NCBI RefSeq assembly: GCF_958295425.1
Contig: NC_081153.1
Coordinates: forward strand, 20,723,525 to 20,787,524
From: Solea solea
Lineage: Eukaryota; Chordata; Actinopteri; Pleuronectiformes; Soleidae
DNA: 64,000 nucleotides
Reading direction: 5' to 3'
Positions 50,263-62,144 of this stretch are shown in pieces; within the stretch, counting starts at the first letter, position 1; each line of letters starts with the position of its first letter. A model generated the notes under the pieces. That model did no database searches, was not told the origin of the DNA, and saw only the letters and a list, made by a program, of their open reading frames with translations. Position numbers and translations under genes: made by a program.

Positions 50263-52695
50263 GAGCCCGAATAGTTGTAATACATGTATATAGTATAGAG
50301 CCTTTCAAAAAACTATTTCTTTAGAACAGTATTTTAGTAAAATGTTAATAAAGATGTTTAAATAGCAGTGAATACATGAGGAATTAATCGTGTAAAAGAA
50401 ATTAAAATTGTGTGTCTTTAAAAGAGATTTAATGCTTTACGTTATTGTAAGTTGATTGCGCACTTGGCTTAGACACAGATATAGAATTAAAGTCTTTAAA
50501 GAAACCAGGAATCAGTCTCATCAGTGCTTTCACTGTGATCATTAGAAACAATTATGCATAAATAGGCAACCAGTGCAAAGATAAGCTAAAAATTCAACTT
50601 TTATGATAATATGTGTTGGAATGTGCACACCCACTGTACACCCCACTGGGGTTTCGGAGCCATTGGCAGAAATGCTTATGGCAGTAGTTGTATAAAAAGC
50701 CCCGGGGACAGCGAAACCATGAAAACACTAAATGTTCCCACTCCTCTGCTGTCAGTCACATAAATCACTCCACCACCAGTTTAACCCCAGGTATAGAACC
50801 CAGGGGTGTTGTGCCCAGAGGGAACGGCACACTCGCTTCCTCGTAACCCTTTGAAAACGAGCCTGCCTGACAGATACAGCTCTCTCAATGATCCCCATCG
50901 TTTCATTCTGAAGACACATGCGCTCATTGCCCGTCTTTAATATGCACAGGCACACAGGAGCCTGCATATTTTTACACGTGGCAGCGGTGGTTAGGGGTAG
51001 AACAAGAGACCCCCTCATGACAAGATGGATGTCATCTCAGCGGAGGCACAGACTGGCCTGTGGGGAACAGAGGAGATTCCCTGAGAGAACAGAGATGGAG
51101 TGGTGTCAAGTTAAGTGAGAGATGAGGGGATAAAGAGTTTTAGAGAGTTTCTAGAGAGAGGACCCATGGAAGCGAGAGGGAGTGAGACGGAGGGGATGTT
51201 CAGTGCTGTCGCCCCAAGGGAGAGCAGCTCCTCTGCTTTGATAACGAAAGCGAGATGCCAGTTGCACCTCAGCTGCGTCTGTGCATTTGGATGCAGGAGC
51301 CTTAAGCAGCAGCAGCTGCCATTTTGTGCCAAGATCTATTCATAGATGTACCTACCACGGAGACATGAGCATAAGGCTGCCCCATGACGCCCTGCATCTT
51401 GGGGAAAGGCAGGTTCGAGTGGAGAACTGGGCCTGGAGTATAGCTCACATGAAACACAGAGGCTTGTTAATAAAGGAAAACGAGGATCAGCCATAAGTGA
51501 AGCTTTTTGAGTACAGCAATGGAAAAGTGTGGCTAACAAATTGAACATTTCAGTCGTGTGATGCAAAGGAAGAAGTCTGCACTTGGGGTAGAGTGGTGTC
51601 CATGATCTGACTCACAACAAAAAAAGATGTTAAAAAAAAGACTATTTAAACAAAAACTTAAACCTTCAACCAAAATAAGGATCTTTAAGTCAGCTTCAGT
51701 ATAAAGAATACAATATATCTCAACATCTGTACGCTGTCTGTTTGCTATTTCTGCCAAATTTGATCTATTGTACGACCTGATACCTCCCTTTCACAGCGTC
51801 CCTTTGAAGTTTACAGACCATTATCTGTGTCAGTGATTGGTGTGTGTCCTGCAATAGCTTTCATAGTGGATCTTATCAGAAGCTGTGGGTCTTTGTGATG
51901 AGTTCCCATCAGAGTGTCCGCCGCATGAATCCTGCCGTGATGAGGCTTTGAAAACATCTGCCACGCGCTTCCCGCCACAGAGCTGGAGAGGCCATCACCT
52001 CTTCTATAAGACTGGCAAAATGATTGTGCAGGCCTGTGTGTGTCTGTGGTGTGTGTCTGTCTGTGTGTGTGTGTGTGTGTGCAAAAGCCATTTCAGGTTG
52101 ATGATGGCACTGATTTCTTCCTCTCATAAATAGAGCCGGACCCAACACACTACACATGAACAGCTGCATACACTTTTCATCATGGCTCCAGGAAATAAAT
52201 GAATCGTCCATATTCATCATTGATGTTCAGGTTTTTAAATGAGCAGACTAATTCTCTGAATAAAAGCTCTTATGTAACGTAACTGGAGCTGAAGTTTGTG
52301 TATAACTTACTCCCCACACCAAAGTCCATAGAGAAAATTGTCGCTTTTTCATCACAGGCACAGAGGACAGGGGAGTGGTTAATCCTCTGCTGCCTCACAT
52401 GACTTCTCTTGTGACTTGGTAGTTTGAAATCCTTTATTAGGATTTACCTCAAACATAGACTTGAGCAGGCTGAGGTGAGCCTTAAATCTGTTTTCCCTGT
52501 TGTCTCGATCTATTATGTCTTTTTCTCTCCAGTTTGAGCCAAATCTGAATTCTGATTGGCTTTCACAACATTTTTGTTTGCCTGATACGATTGAATGCGA
52601 AATGTCTGTCTACTCAAATCTATGCATATAATCTTATCAGGAAAAAGAAATTCTTTGCACAAAAGAATCAGCACATACTAACATTACAATTCTAC

Positions 52696-52723
52696 CCTCC
52701 TCCTCCTCCTCCTCCTCCTCCTT
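52696..52723. repeat. CTC trinucleotide array
   Basis: A pure CTC array of about 9 units. Confidence 0.9.
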
Positions 52724-53539
52724 CCATGCTGTTCTAATTATAAAAAGTGTCCCATTACATAGAGTACATGTCAGTTAGGGTCATATCGACTTGAGCGTGT
52801 AAAAGCCTGATCATATAAGTGTTCTGAATCCACTGATACACTTGAATAAACGTGTATTATTAGCTCAGAAATGGCCTGTTTGTGTGTCACTGAAGTTAGA
52901 GGCCGCCCTTTTCTGCAGCTACACAGGTGGATACACTACTTTAGAGCCGTGGGATGTTTGCGTGTGTGTGTTCTAGAGATTTTTTCTTTCTTTTCTTTTA
53001 CGTGTCGGCTTCAGCTGTGATGTGATCTGGAGTTTTGGAGGCAGGCACCAGTACATTATGCATAATTCAGCAGACACAAGGAAGGAAAGAATAGCAAACA
53101 ATAGCCTGCAGTTGTATTTGGGGTGAGCAGATTGACACTGTGTTCTTAGTTTCATGTGTTAGACTGAGCGTCTCTTTGTGTTTGGGTGGCAGAGGCTTCC
53201 AGAGAGAACACGTCTGCTCAAACTTCCTTTCCATCTGAACTGTAACCTTAGCTCCACTCCTCTTTTCTCTTCTCTTTTTTTCTTAATGTCTTTTATGTTT
53301 TAACAGCCTCAACAGTCTCACCTGAATATTTGTTTCTTGCTTTTAACGCGCAGTGCAAGTCATTATTTTTCTGTCTACTGAGCTACACAACAGTGTAATT
53401 TCAGCCAGTGCAGATTCCATTAATCATTAATAATAACATTTCTGCTGGTTTATTTACTTCTTGCCCTTCTTTTTTTTTTACTCCCTCCCACTGTGTGCAT
53501 GTACATGAAGTTGTCTTATTTACAGGATATTCATTAGAA

Positions 53540-53835
53540 CAGTGATTCACAAAGACTGGGTCTGGACCCACAGATGGGTCGCTGGAGATGTTGTTTGGGT
53601 CCCCACAGTAATTTGCCAAACTTTTTAATTAAGATTTATATGTTATATGTATAAAATAACATGCAATTATCTCTTGGGAGTGATTTGTTTACTAAATTTA
53701 CAAAATGATATCACATGTAGTTGAGTTACATAATGCAAAAATGCACTGTTGTCATGATTTACATTGCGATTAGGGTCACAATAGTGTGTTAACTTTAAAA
53801 AGTGACTCCCTTAATAGAGCGTTTGGCAAACACTG
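53540..53835. mobile_element. Short hAT-like MITE with near-perfect 8-bp duplication
   Basis: The left end is CAGTGATTCACAAAG and the right end is GCGTTTGGCAAACACTG, which pair as imperfect terminal inverted repeats starting CAGTG. The flanks CATTAGAA and CATTAGCA agree at seven of eight positions. The element is 296 bp with no open frame. Confidence 0.75.
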
Positions 53836-54040
53836 CATTAGCAATGTGTTGATTGCTTTGAAATGCTTGTATGGACAGTTAATGGACATTCTATTTGACA
53901 TTCACACTATTGTTGAAACTCTGTACTAAATGGATATCGCACAATGGCAGCTACATGCAAAGGATTAATATTATAAATGGATATTTCTATGCCTCTTTAA
54001 TTAGTATTTGGTCTATTATCTTCCTGATTGATTGAGTAAC

Positions 54041-54400
54041 AGTTTGGTCCATAACATTCTCAAATGTCTTGTTTTGTCCACAAAACAAAAACCATTCAGT
54101 TTTGTTTTCTTGTCACGTGGAGCAAAGAACACAGACAATATTCACATTTAAAAAAAAAAGAAAGAAATGAAACTTGTTTCATTAGATGAAATGTTATAAA
54201 GGAAACAATGTTGTTATGAGATTCAACAAAGCACATCAACGCACACCCTGTTCCACTGAACTTTTAATAAAGTGAAAGTAGCTGCTCTATTATTCTGATC
54301 CACTTTAATGATTTCTCTGTTATATGAAGCAAAGAAACCAGACAATATTTACATTAAAGACGATGAAGAGTCAGAATGCTTGTTTTAACTAGAATCCTTC
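54041..54400. mobile_element. Decayed MITE fragments of the 4527 family
   Basis: TTCTCAAATGTCTTGTTTTG followed by CCACAAAACAAAAACCATTC, then AGCAAAGAACACAGACAATA, match the interior of the element at 4527. A second partial repeat of the AGCAAAGAAACCAGACAATA segment follows at about 54330. Terminal repeats are not visible. Confidence 0.55.
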
Positions 54401-55280
54401 TTATTGTTGATTTAGGTAGACATTCTCTCGACTCCAATCATCCATCTAGTACTTGCCTGACCCTCACCTTATCCCTAACCCATTTTTGTCCTCATAGGTC
54501 TCAGTAATGTGACTTTGTAAACAGAGGTCCCCACAACACGAGGAATTACCTGGAACACACACACACACACATCTATTTCCTCTATAATACAAAAAGTCCC
54601 CTTGAATAATGGATACCTGTGGTTTCGGAGACATCAAATAACAGTCAGATGGGGCTGGACAGGGAGGCAGATAGAGAGACAGTGTGTTGAGTGTGTCTTT
54701 GATCTGCTGCCCAAAATGACTGTATTACTCTGCTGCACAGATGCTGTGTGTGTGTGTGTGTGTGTGTTGGGGACAGAACATATTCATCCGTGTCCCTGTT
54801 TTCATCGAGGAAGGAGATGAATTGACGGTTAAAGGTCAGAGGAGAGATGAGCAGGACATTTGGGAGGACAGAAAAGAGGAGTCTAGTCAGCTGATGAGGA
54901 AAGAAAAGAAAAAAAAACAGAATATCCTGGAATAGATTCCAGACAGAAAGACAAGGAATAAGAAAAAAAAAAAATTCATATATACTTATTTCTGTGAAAA
55001 AGAGTCATAATTATTAGCAGCGATAATTATTATCAAGCACAAAAAAGTGACGACAAAAACACTCCTTCCACCTACATGTCACTAACGCTAATGGCCTTAA
55101 TGTCAACTCATTAAGGCACAACTTAACAGCACCTCTTTATTTTTCTTAGCGTTTGTGAGTGACAGTCCATTTTTGTGACTTCGTTAAACATGGAATAATT
55201 AGCACTTAAGCAGGAGTGGGAGGTGCTCCCTGCTTATCATATGTACTGCGTGTCAGTTGTTGACAAAGAAACAGAGACTC

Positions 55281-55311
55281 ACTCTCTCTCTCTCTCTCGC
55301 TCTCGCTCTCG

Positions 55312-55349
<38 letters not shown>

Positions 55350-55353
55350 GTCT
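55281..55353. repeat. CT microsatellite
   Basis: A CT array of 73 bp with a few GCTCTC interruptions. A CAGT/CTGT-rich array follows at 55557-55609. Confidence 0.95.
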
Positions 55354-57069
55354 GCACTAATGGAATTGTCTGCTGCCTGCGAGTGAGTGCCATTACACTG
55401 AATCTAATTTGGAAACAACTGTAGTGATAATTCATCTTGAGTTTTGCGGCGGGATCAATAAGAGGTGGACTCTCTTGTCGGGATACGTTTGACCATCAGA
55501 CTCACAGAGAAACTGTGTGTTCAGAGGAAGAATGTCTCCATCTGTCCATGTGGGCTTGTCTGTCTGTCAGTCTGTCAGTCAGTCAGACAGTCAGTCAGAC
55601 AGTCAGTCCATATCTATTTCAATCAACTGTCCGTCCCTGTTGTCTGACCAGGGCTTTGCTCAATGCCAAAACTTTATTTCACAGTATTTCTTTAATGTGA
55701 CGTTACAATGATATTTTTTCATGCATGAGCATGAGTGAGTGGTCAAGCAAGAGAGAGGGAGCAGTGCAGGTGAGTGCAGGTGAGTGTGTGTGTGTTCCAG
55801 GTATTAACCAGGTTGTACGGACCGAAATCTGACATGTGAAGACATGTTGAATGGTTAGGATGAGGTTAGAGTTGGGTTAAGGTTAGGGTTAGGCTAGTAG
55901 TAGTTATGGTTAAGATTAAAGTAAGTCTCCAGGAAATGAATGTAAGTCAATGTCCTGAAGTCATGGAAACCAGACTCTGTGTGTGTGTATGTGAGAAAGT
56001 AACTGCTTACAGTCTTGTTACTTTCCTGCTCAAGGTTTCCGCCTCCAGCAACACTTGTAGCCTGAAAACATTTTCAGTAAATTCTTGTTTGGTCCAACTT
56101 TTTAACCACAAAAAACTTCCAAACAACAGACAAATACAACACGTGTGGCCGAGGCACAGCAGCCAGACAGGTGATAGAATGTAGATAGAATACTAAATAT
56201 GTTGTGTTAGTCATGTTTTTATTATTATAATAATAATAATAATAAGAGGGACATTGGGTTGTAATTATAAATTTTTTAAGTGTATTATAATTTACATTTG
56301 CTTCTTTAGTGTTTTAATTACAGTTGTCCACATGGTTCCACGTGAGAATAACATCATTCAATACCAAAACAAACACTTTTACTTTGAAATTCTGTGAAAT
56401 GTCACAATGGAATAATCATTTCTAAATGTTGCTGGTATTGCCCCTGCAGAACAGTTGTTTGTTCTCTAGTCTGCCTCGTCTTGACCAAACTAGACACTCA
56501 TCGGTCCCCAGGTCATTTGTGATTGACACCCCTGAGCTAAGCCCTTAGCATGCATTTGGGGGACGCAGCAGTGAAAAGGGTTCATCTTGGAACAGTGTTT
56601 TTTATCATGTTCAGTTTTTCATTTACCGGTCATAAAAAAATTTATATCATAAAAAAAACAAAAAACTAGTAATAACTCAGACAAAGAAACACAGAGTTTA
56701 TCCAACAATAAGTAATTTGAATGTGAGACACATCTCGGCTTCAATAATTCATCCATTACCTCAGCCCTACCAGAGCTGCTCTTGTCCTCTCTTCTTTGTC
56801 TCTCTCATCTAATATATCCATGTCTTTTCTTTTGTTCTCTCTCTTCACATCAGCTCTAAGATCTGCTGTATTTACATTTTTGTCATTACAATCCCCCCTC
56901 TATTAAAATTCACCATATTCCTCCTTACAGTTAAATTCTGTGTAAGAACTGGAAATATGGGAGATTTCTGACTGCGTCTGATGTCCTTGAAAAAAACGCC
57001 TGGAGCTATTGTATGTATATTGGATGAGACTGGAATCCCCAAACTCATCTCTCTTCTTTTCCTCTGTAG

Positions 57070-57194
57070 CGCCGTCTCTGATCAGTGAGCTGCGAGCGGA
57101 GAAGATCGAGCAGAAGAGCATCACGCTGGTGTGGAGAGAGCCCTCCTACCCAAACAGCAGCCGCACCGAGTACGAGGTCAAATACTATGAGAAG
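57070..57194 (+). CDS. epha10: epha10-like exon: N-terminal half of second fibronectin type III domain
   Basis: This exon is 125 bp, the standard size for this Eph exon. It lies between CTCTGTAG and the donor AG|GTAAAT. It starts in phase 1, completing an Ala codon, and ends in phase 0. The 41 complete codons read from PSLISELRAE to TEYEVKYYEK. The core is the FN3 A-C strands, with the conserved Trp in TLVWREP and the near-invariant Eph motif YEVKYYEK at the end. IEQKSITLVWREP and the short spacer SYPNSSRTEYE resemble the EPHA10 arrangement as I recall it, whereas most EphA proteins have EPEHPNGVI in this place. An NSS glycosylation sequon is present. The exon lies 17.8 kb downstream of the previous one. 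Confidence 0.93.
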
Positions 57195-57589
57195 GTAAAT
57201 CCACTGTTACATCATCAACTTTAAAGCAACACTATGCAACCTTTGCTTGACTTGTTGACACTGTAGAAATTTGCTAGATCCCAAATAAATTCTGCACGCT
57301 GGACTTTTTTACGACTCTATATTCTTCTGCAGGTTTAAGACCTTTATATTCATTTGTATGCAACATGCTTGTATTACATTAAATTAACATAGACAAACCC
57401 AACTATACAGACATTAAACTGCAGTCTGTGATTTGATAATTGCATTGTTTAATATTGTGATTTCAATTGAAAATCAATTAATTGTTTAGCCACAGTAGAA
57501 AATACACCATTCAGACGTTTTAAGGATTTTTAAATATTTTTAACTGATCTACAGCTTGGATTTAGCCGCTGAATATCAGTGGCCGGCAG

Positions 57590-57712
57590 TCTGTTGACGT
57601 CACATTAGTATCGGCTCAGCTCGCTTGGAACCTCACCAGAGCAGGTACCAGGTATTAGGTACTATAAAAAATACCAGATACCATAAAAAAAAGTAATCTC
57701 TCTACTTTGGCA
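57590..57712. repeat. MITE-like fragment (shared family)
   Basis: TAGTATCGGCTCAGCTCGCT and TGGAACCTC followed by GGTACCAGGTA match the inverted right part of the copy at 59700. Confidence 0.5.
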
Positions 57713-57759
57713 CAGACAAAAGAAAGCCTATAGCTAATGTAAAATAATATAGCAATATA

Positions 57760-57788
57760 ATAGTATTATTAGTATTATTAATATTATT

Positions 57789-57825
<37 letters not shown>
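57760..57825. repeat. AAT trinucleotide array
   Basis: An ATT stretch turns into an AAT array of about 13 units, partly self-complementary. Confidence 0.9.
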
Positions 57826-59699
57826 GCAAAACGACAGACATGTTGAATCTCAGAAATCAAAAACATCTCCGTCCGTAATCGTCATCACAGATTACTGTTG
57901 ACGTTTCACATTCTCGATAATCTGTCTCGTTGTGTAGGGTAGAGATGGGTTTTATTCTCCTTATTACAAGTCACTGGCCTAATAAATGATTTTGAAGCTG
58001 TTATTTTAAGGGCAAAAAAAGTTGCATTTTGTTGCCTTAATTTATGTTGTATATTTCTTTTAAAGTAAATTGTGTGCGAGCATAAATCATAAAGGACGGC
58101 CAGCTGGAACCTTTACCCTGTTCACGACACATGAAGCTTCATCTTCATACTGAACTAGAACTAGAGATGCACCTGGATATACCTCCGCCATGCCTCACGC
58201 CCTGTTTTGCCACGTTAAAGAAAGTTTATGTGGGTCATGCTCCAAATTTATAAAGTGTTTTTCCTTCATTCATGGATATCACTATTGTGCTTTGACTCAA
58301 TATTGTCACTCATTAACCTCAAAGAAAACTGCTTTTAACGGCTAATATTAAAGTTAACAACAATTTTGAGGTAAATTATTATTTCCATTTGTTGTTTTAA
58401 CTCTGAAATTAGAAAAAAAATTTCAGTTTCAATTCAATTTGATGCTGAAAAAAAGGGCAAAAAACATCCTCACGTCTGCTGTTTTTAAACATTTTATCAT
58501 ATTCTATTGGTTGTGACTTTAGAGCAAATTAGCCGCAGTGTTTTCATATGCTTAAATCATTGCCGTGAACCGCTGCCTGCTGAGGTGTTGTTATAAAAAA
58601 AACATCATCTCGTCTTTTGAAGTCGTTTCTCTTTTGCTTTTTACGGACAGCCAGTCTCGTTTCATCAGCCTCATCGAGATCACGAAGCATAGCACTTAGT
58701 CAGATTGCACGTAAACCACAGATGTCATGCTCACTCCTCCACGTCTACATACGTTTTCTTCTTTAGTATCACAATCCTACGCCACGTTCACACCTCATTC
58801 TCTTCTCTGTTACTCTCACTCCTTTAGACAAATAAAAGAAAGCCGTAGACGGCAGTTTTCAGGGGGGGGAAAAGTTGAGGAAAGATAACTGTAGGTGCAT
58901 TTTTGAAAGCCGGAGATGCCGCTGTGATAACAAAGGGAGAGGAAAAGGTTAGAGAGATTATTAGGGATAGCTCAGAGTGAAGACACAGGGATAGAATTAA
59001 GTGAATGAAGTTGCTTTGTGAGCTGCGCTGGAGGAGAACAGCAGGAGGGAGGTAGATGAATGGAGATGGTGTGAGGGCCAGACAGTGAATAACCGAGAAC
59101 AAGATGAGAAAGTTGTTGAGAGGCCATTAAAATGAAAAGGCAATACAGCTACAGCTATTCTCGCGTGGTCTATAAAAGTATAAAATATGGCTCTGCTTAG
59201 TCTGTGTGAGCTTTTTCTTTTTTTATCAAGACGCTGAGGTTTTAAAAATCCTTAGATAACACTTGAGCATATGGGACATTTAAACGTGTTTGATAAGGGT
59301 CATTATGATAATAGTGACTCACAGCAGTAATGAGTCATGATTACTACACCGTTTACTCATAAACCTGACATTAGAACATGGCGTCTCTGAGCGCCGCTGT
59401 CGTCCTACCACACCAATCACTTTGTCTCCCCTCTGTCCTCTGTTCAGCTCTGATAGCTGCAGCATATCGGAGTCTGTCATGGTATTGTTCATACAGCAGC
59501 TGCCATTATCTTTGCCTTTCTACTTGCTTTACGCCTTTAAGCTCTCTTCACCTTAATTAGTACAGGGCTCGTCCAGACTCCTCCCCCTTTTAGAAATGGC
59601 AACTTCACCCCCTGCACTACTCCCTACTCTCCGCCCAACACTCTGCTCTCAGCCCTCTTCTTGGCATTTTAAAAAATGCAACATTGGGCAGAGTTAGCC

Positions 59700-59872
59700 T
59701 TATGGCACTTTTCCATTATACAGTTCTAGCAGTACTTGTGCTTGACTCAGCTATACTATACTATACTATACTTCGATAAGGAGTAGTACCTGGTTCCTGC
59801 TGCATTTTTCCAAGGTTCCAAGCGAGTTGAGCCGATACTAAGCGCAGTGTCACTGCATCACCTCTGCACTAC
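59700..59872. repeat. MITE-like element (shared family)
   Basis: The segment starts with GCACTTTTCCATTATACAG and GTTCTAGCAGTACTTG, has a short CTATA repeat inside, and ends GGTTCCAAGCGAGTTGAGCC and GATACTAAGCG. Fragments at 9690 and 57590 match its two halves. Confidence 0.55.
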
Positions 59873-60112
59873 ATCTCTATTCAATAGACTGTTATTACTG
59901 TCTGAGTTTTTGTCCTTTTTTTTGTTTCCAAACCAGAGTGACAGTAATTTATTGAAAGCAAGGTGATAAGTCCTCAATTTGTCGGAGTCTTTGAAATGTT
60001 GGATCTTTAAAAGGGAGCATGACTCTATGAAATCCATCCTCACAACAAATCAAGCCTTTGATTTGGTTACAGACTTTGTCTCTCACCTCCTCAAGCACGA
60101 CAAACTGTGCCT

Positions 60113-61725
60113 TATTTGTATTTGTATTTGTATTTATTTATTTGCACCATAAAAAAAACGACAATTACAAAAAACAGAAATTAAAGAAGAATAGTAAGTG
60201 CAGGAGAGGTTAAAAAACCCTACATGGGCTTATAAGAAGCACCTCCCCAAGAAATATACACATTCAAAGGATAAATCAACAACAACAACAATAGGAGAAA
60301 GCAACAACAAATAACAACAAAAAAGGAAGCAATACAAGTGCCATTTTATAGCAGACACTCAAAGAAGTCAGAAATAAAAACATGGGTATGTATAAATATA
60401 AAATGATTGTATTTAACTAAGTGTATAAGCATGTAAAGAGATAATGATCCAATGACAAATATACTGGAAATATACTGGAAAAGAAACTATTAGGAACTTT
60501 GATTTAACAGGTAAGCTTTCAGTCTTAACTTAAAAGTATTGAGGGATGAAGATAATTTAACAACATGAAGATGGGAATTCCAAAGTATGGAGCCTCTGTG
60601 AGCAAAAGAAAACTGAGTATGAGTAGTGCGGCAAAAAGGGGGATGAAGTTTATCAGTCTGTCTGGTGTTATAAGAATGGACCTGAGAGTTAACTGTAAAG
60701 AATTCATGAAAGGATTTGGGCAGCAAGTGGGAAAGTTGAATATATTTATAAGTAAATACACATGATTGAAGTATATTAATATCGTAGACTGACATTATCT
60801 GAAGATTCTTAAACAGAGGGGCAGATGGAGACAAATAATTAGAGAAGGTGGCTAATCTAACAAATTTCTTTTGCGCGATTAATAATTTCTGTAAATTAGA
60901 AGGATAAGTGCTAGCCCAAACGATATTACCGTAACTGAGATGTGGATGAATTAAGCTATAATACAGTATATTTAAAACTTCCTGAGATATGAAATCACGA
61001 ATTTTTCTGATGATACCAATGGATTTCAACACTTTATTATTAACAAGTTTAATATGTTCGGACCATGACAACCTCTCATCAATTAATACCCCTAAAAATT
61101 TGGTGGAGGAAACCTGGATTATATCATTATCCCCAATAGTGATTTTAGCACTGGATTTACAATATTTTTTATTTTTTCCCGTAAATATAATAAAATTTGT
61201 TTTTTTTACATTGAATGTCAACTTATTTATCTGGAACCATTCAGAAAATTTAATAATGCCAGAATTGGCTTCACTAATTAAAGAATCAAAGTGACTGTGA
61301 GTCAAAATCAGATTAGTATCATCAGCAAAAAGTATTGGTAGCATCGTGGAAGAAACAGTTGCAAGGTCATTAATGTAAACAAGGAACAATAACGGACCAA
61401 GAATGGAACCCTGGGGGACACCATATGTCAACTGGGCTCTGGAAGAAGTACAACCATTGACATAAACAAACTGTTCTCGGTTTGAAACATAATTAACAAG
61501 CCAAATATATGAAATATCATGAAAACCATAACGATGTAACTTAGAAAGTAAAATAGTGTGGTCAACAGAATCAAAGGCTTTCGATAAATCTAAAAAAATA
61601 CCCAAAGCATATTTATTGTTATTTATGGCTGTATAGATTTTTTTCAACCAGCTGTAAGAGGGCCATATCTGTAGAATGATTTTCCCGGAAACCATATTGG
61701 TGCTCGTGTAAAATGCTGCCTTAGG
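60113..61725 (-). mobile_element. 5'-truncated antisense LINE next to an epha10-like exon
   Basis: On the minus strand a reverse-transcriptase frame is followed by about 375 bp of 3' UTR. The tail is made of repeated TTTG/TATTTG units (plus strand 60113-60145), a LINE-style simple-repeat end. The 5' end is truncated in the RT finger region. The right border, near 61725, is roughly 115 bp from the acceptor of exon 61841-62144. The element differs from the LINE at 14435. Confidence 0.85.
60490..61725 (-). pseudogene. LINE reverse transcriptase with frameshift, antisense
   Basis: The minus-strand frame contains the RT motifs FLDLSKAFDSVDH (first catalytic Asp), YGVPQGSILGPLLF, the FADD box, then KTNFIIF and TKFLGVLID, ending with a LINE-like C-terminus (GSILWNS). 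Family similarity also appears in another frame just upstream (HQYGFREN, STDMALLQLVEK). The frame changes at a run of seven T on the plus strand (61638-61644), so the copy is frameshifted as well as truncated. The open frame runs beyond the element to about 61812, but that part is flanking intron: a CAA repeat read as poly-Gln. There is no endonuclease domain. Confidence 0.82.
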
Positions 61726-61768
61726 AACGAACAAATGGATTCCACCCACTTGTCTGTTTCTGTCTTCC

Positions 61769-61790
61769 TGTTGTTGTTGTTGTTGTTGTT
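61769..61790. repeat. TTG trinucleotide array upstream of an exon
   Basis: Seven TTG units lie between the antisense LINE and the exon acceptor, leading into a T-rich pyrimidine tract. Confidence 0.9.
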
Positions 61791-61840
61791 TTTTCTCCCT
61801 CTCTCGTCTCATGTTGCTCTCTGTTTGTCTGTCTGTGCAG

Positions 61841-62144
61841 GAACAAAAGGATCAGAGTTATTCTACGGTGAAGACGGCCGCCACTCGCATCAGTGTCAAC
61901 AACCTCAAACCTGGCACCACATATGTCTTCCTCATCCGCCCGCTGTCCACGCCGGCCTCCTCCTCCTCCTCATCCCTGTCCTCATCACTCTCCTCATCGT
62001 CTTCTTTGTCTTCCTCCTCCTCTTCTTCCTCCTCCTCCTCTTCTAACCCTTCCTCACCCTCCTCATCCTCATCGTCCTCCTCTCCGCCGCCTATCGACTA
62101 CGGGGCGTACAGTGCTCCCCTGGAGTTGCAGACACTTGGCGAGC
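61841..62144 (+). CDS. epha10: epha10-like exon: C-terminal half of second FN3 domain with Ser-rich insertion
   Basis: The exon follows a GTCTGTGCAG acceptor and ends at C|GTAAGT, a consensus donor. It is 304 bp: 101 codons plus one base, phase 0 in and phase 1 out. The first 39 residues continue the FN3 fold (EQKDQSYSTVKT, then NNLKPGTTYVFLIRP, the canonical Eph F strand). Residues 40-81 are serine-rich: 36 Ser with three Leu, two Pro and one Asn. Residues 82-101 (PPPIDYGAYSAPLELQTLGE) restore the G strand and the QTLGE end typical of EPHA10. The usual Eph exon here is about 163 bp, so about 47 residues are extra, all in the F-G loop. Ser codons are mixed (TCC, TCA, TCG, TCT), and the frame is kept throughout, which argues for real coding sequence. 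Confidence 0.9.
61958..62083 (+). repeat. Coding TCN low-complexity tract (Ser-rich)
   Basis: This stretch of 42 codons, 36 of them Ser (TCC, TCA, TCG or TCT), lies inside an epha10-like exon. The plus strand is almost purely pyrimidine and contains no AG dinucleotide, so no acceptor exists inside it. Confidence 0.95.

Larger units (their letters stand above)
39269..57069 (+). other. Long intron between first and second FN3 domain exons
   Basis: This intron spans 17801 bp with GTGAGT and CTCTGTAG ends. It contains a GATA array, several TG arrays, SINE and LINE ends, and at least four MITE-like elements, all listed separately. No open frame in it resembles a known protein. Stretches 39300-40980, 45070-46540, 47300-48500, 48730-50160, 50270-52690 and 54960-55270 show no recognisable feature beyond short simple repeats. 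Confidence 0.85.
57195..61840 (+). other. Intron inside the second FN3 domain
   Basis: This is a 4646-bp phase-0 intron (GTAAAT ... GTGCAG). It holds an AAT array (57760-57825), two fragments of a shared MITE family (57590-57712, 59700-59872) and an antisense LINE (60113-61725) close to the acceptor. Region 57830-59690 shows nothing specific. Confidence 0.85.

Noticed and set aside
61741..61812. Poly-Gln N-terminus of the antisense LINE protein
   Set aside because: The Gln codons come from the TTG array in the flanking intron, outside the LINE.
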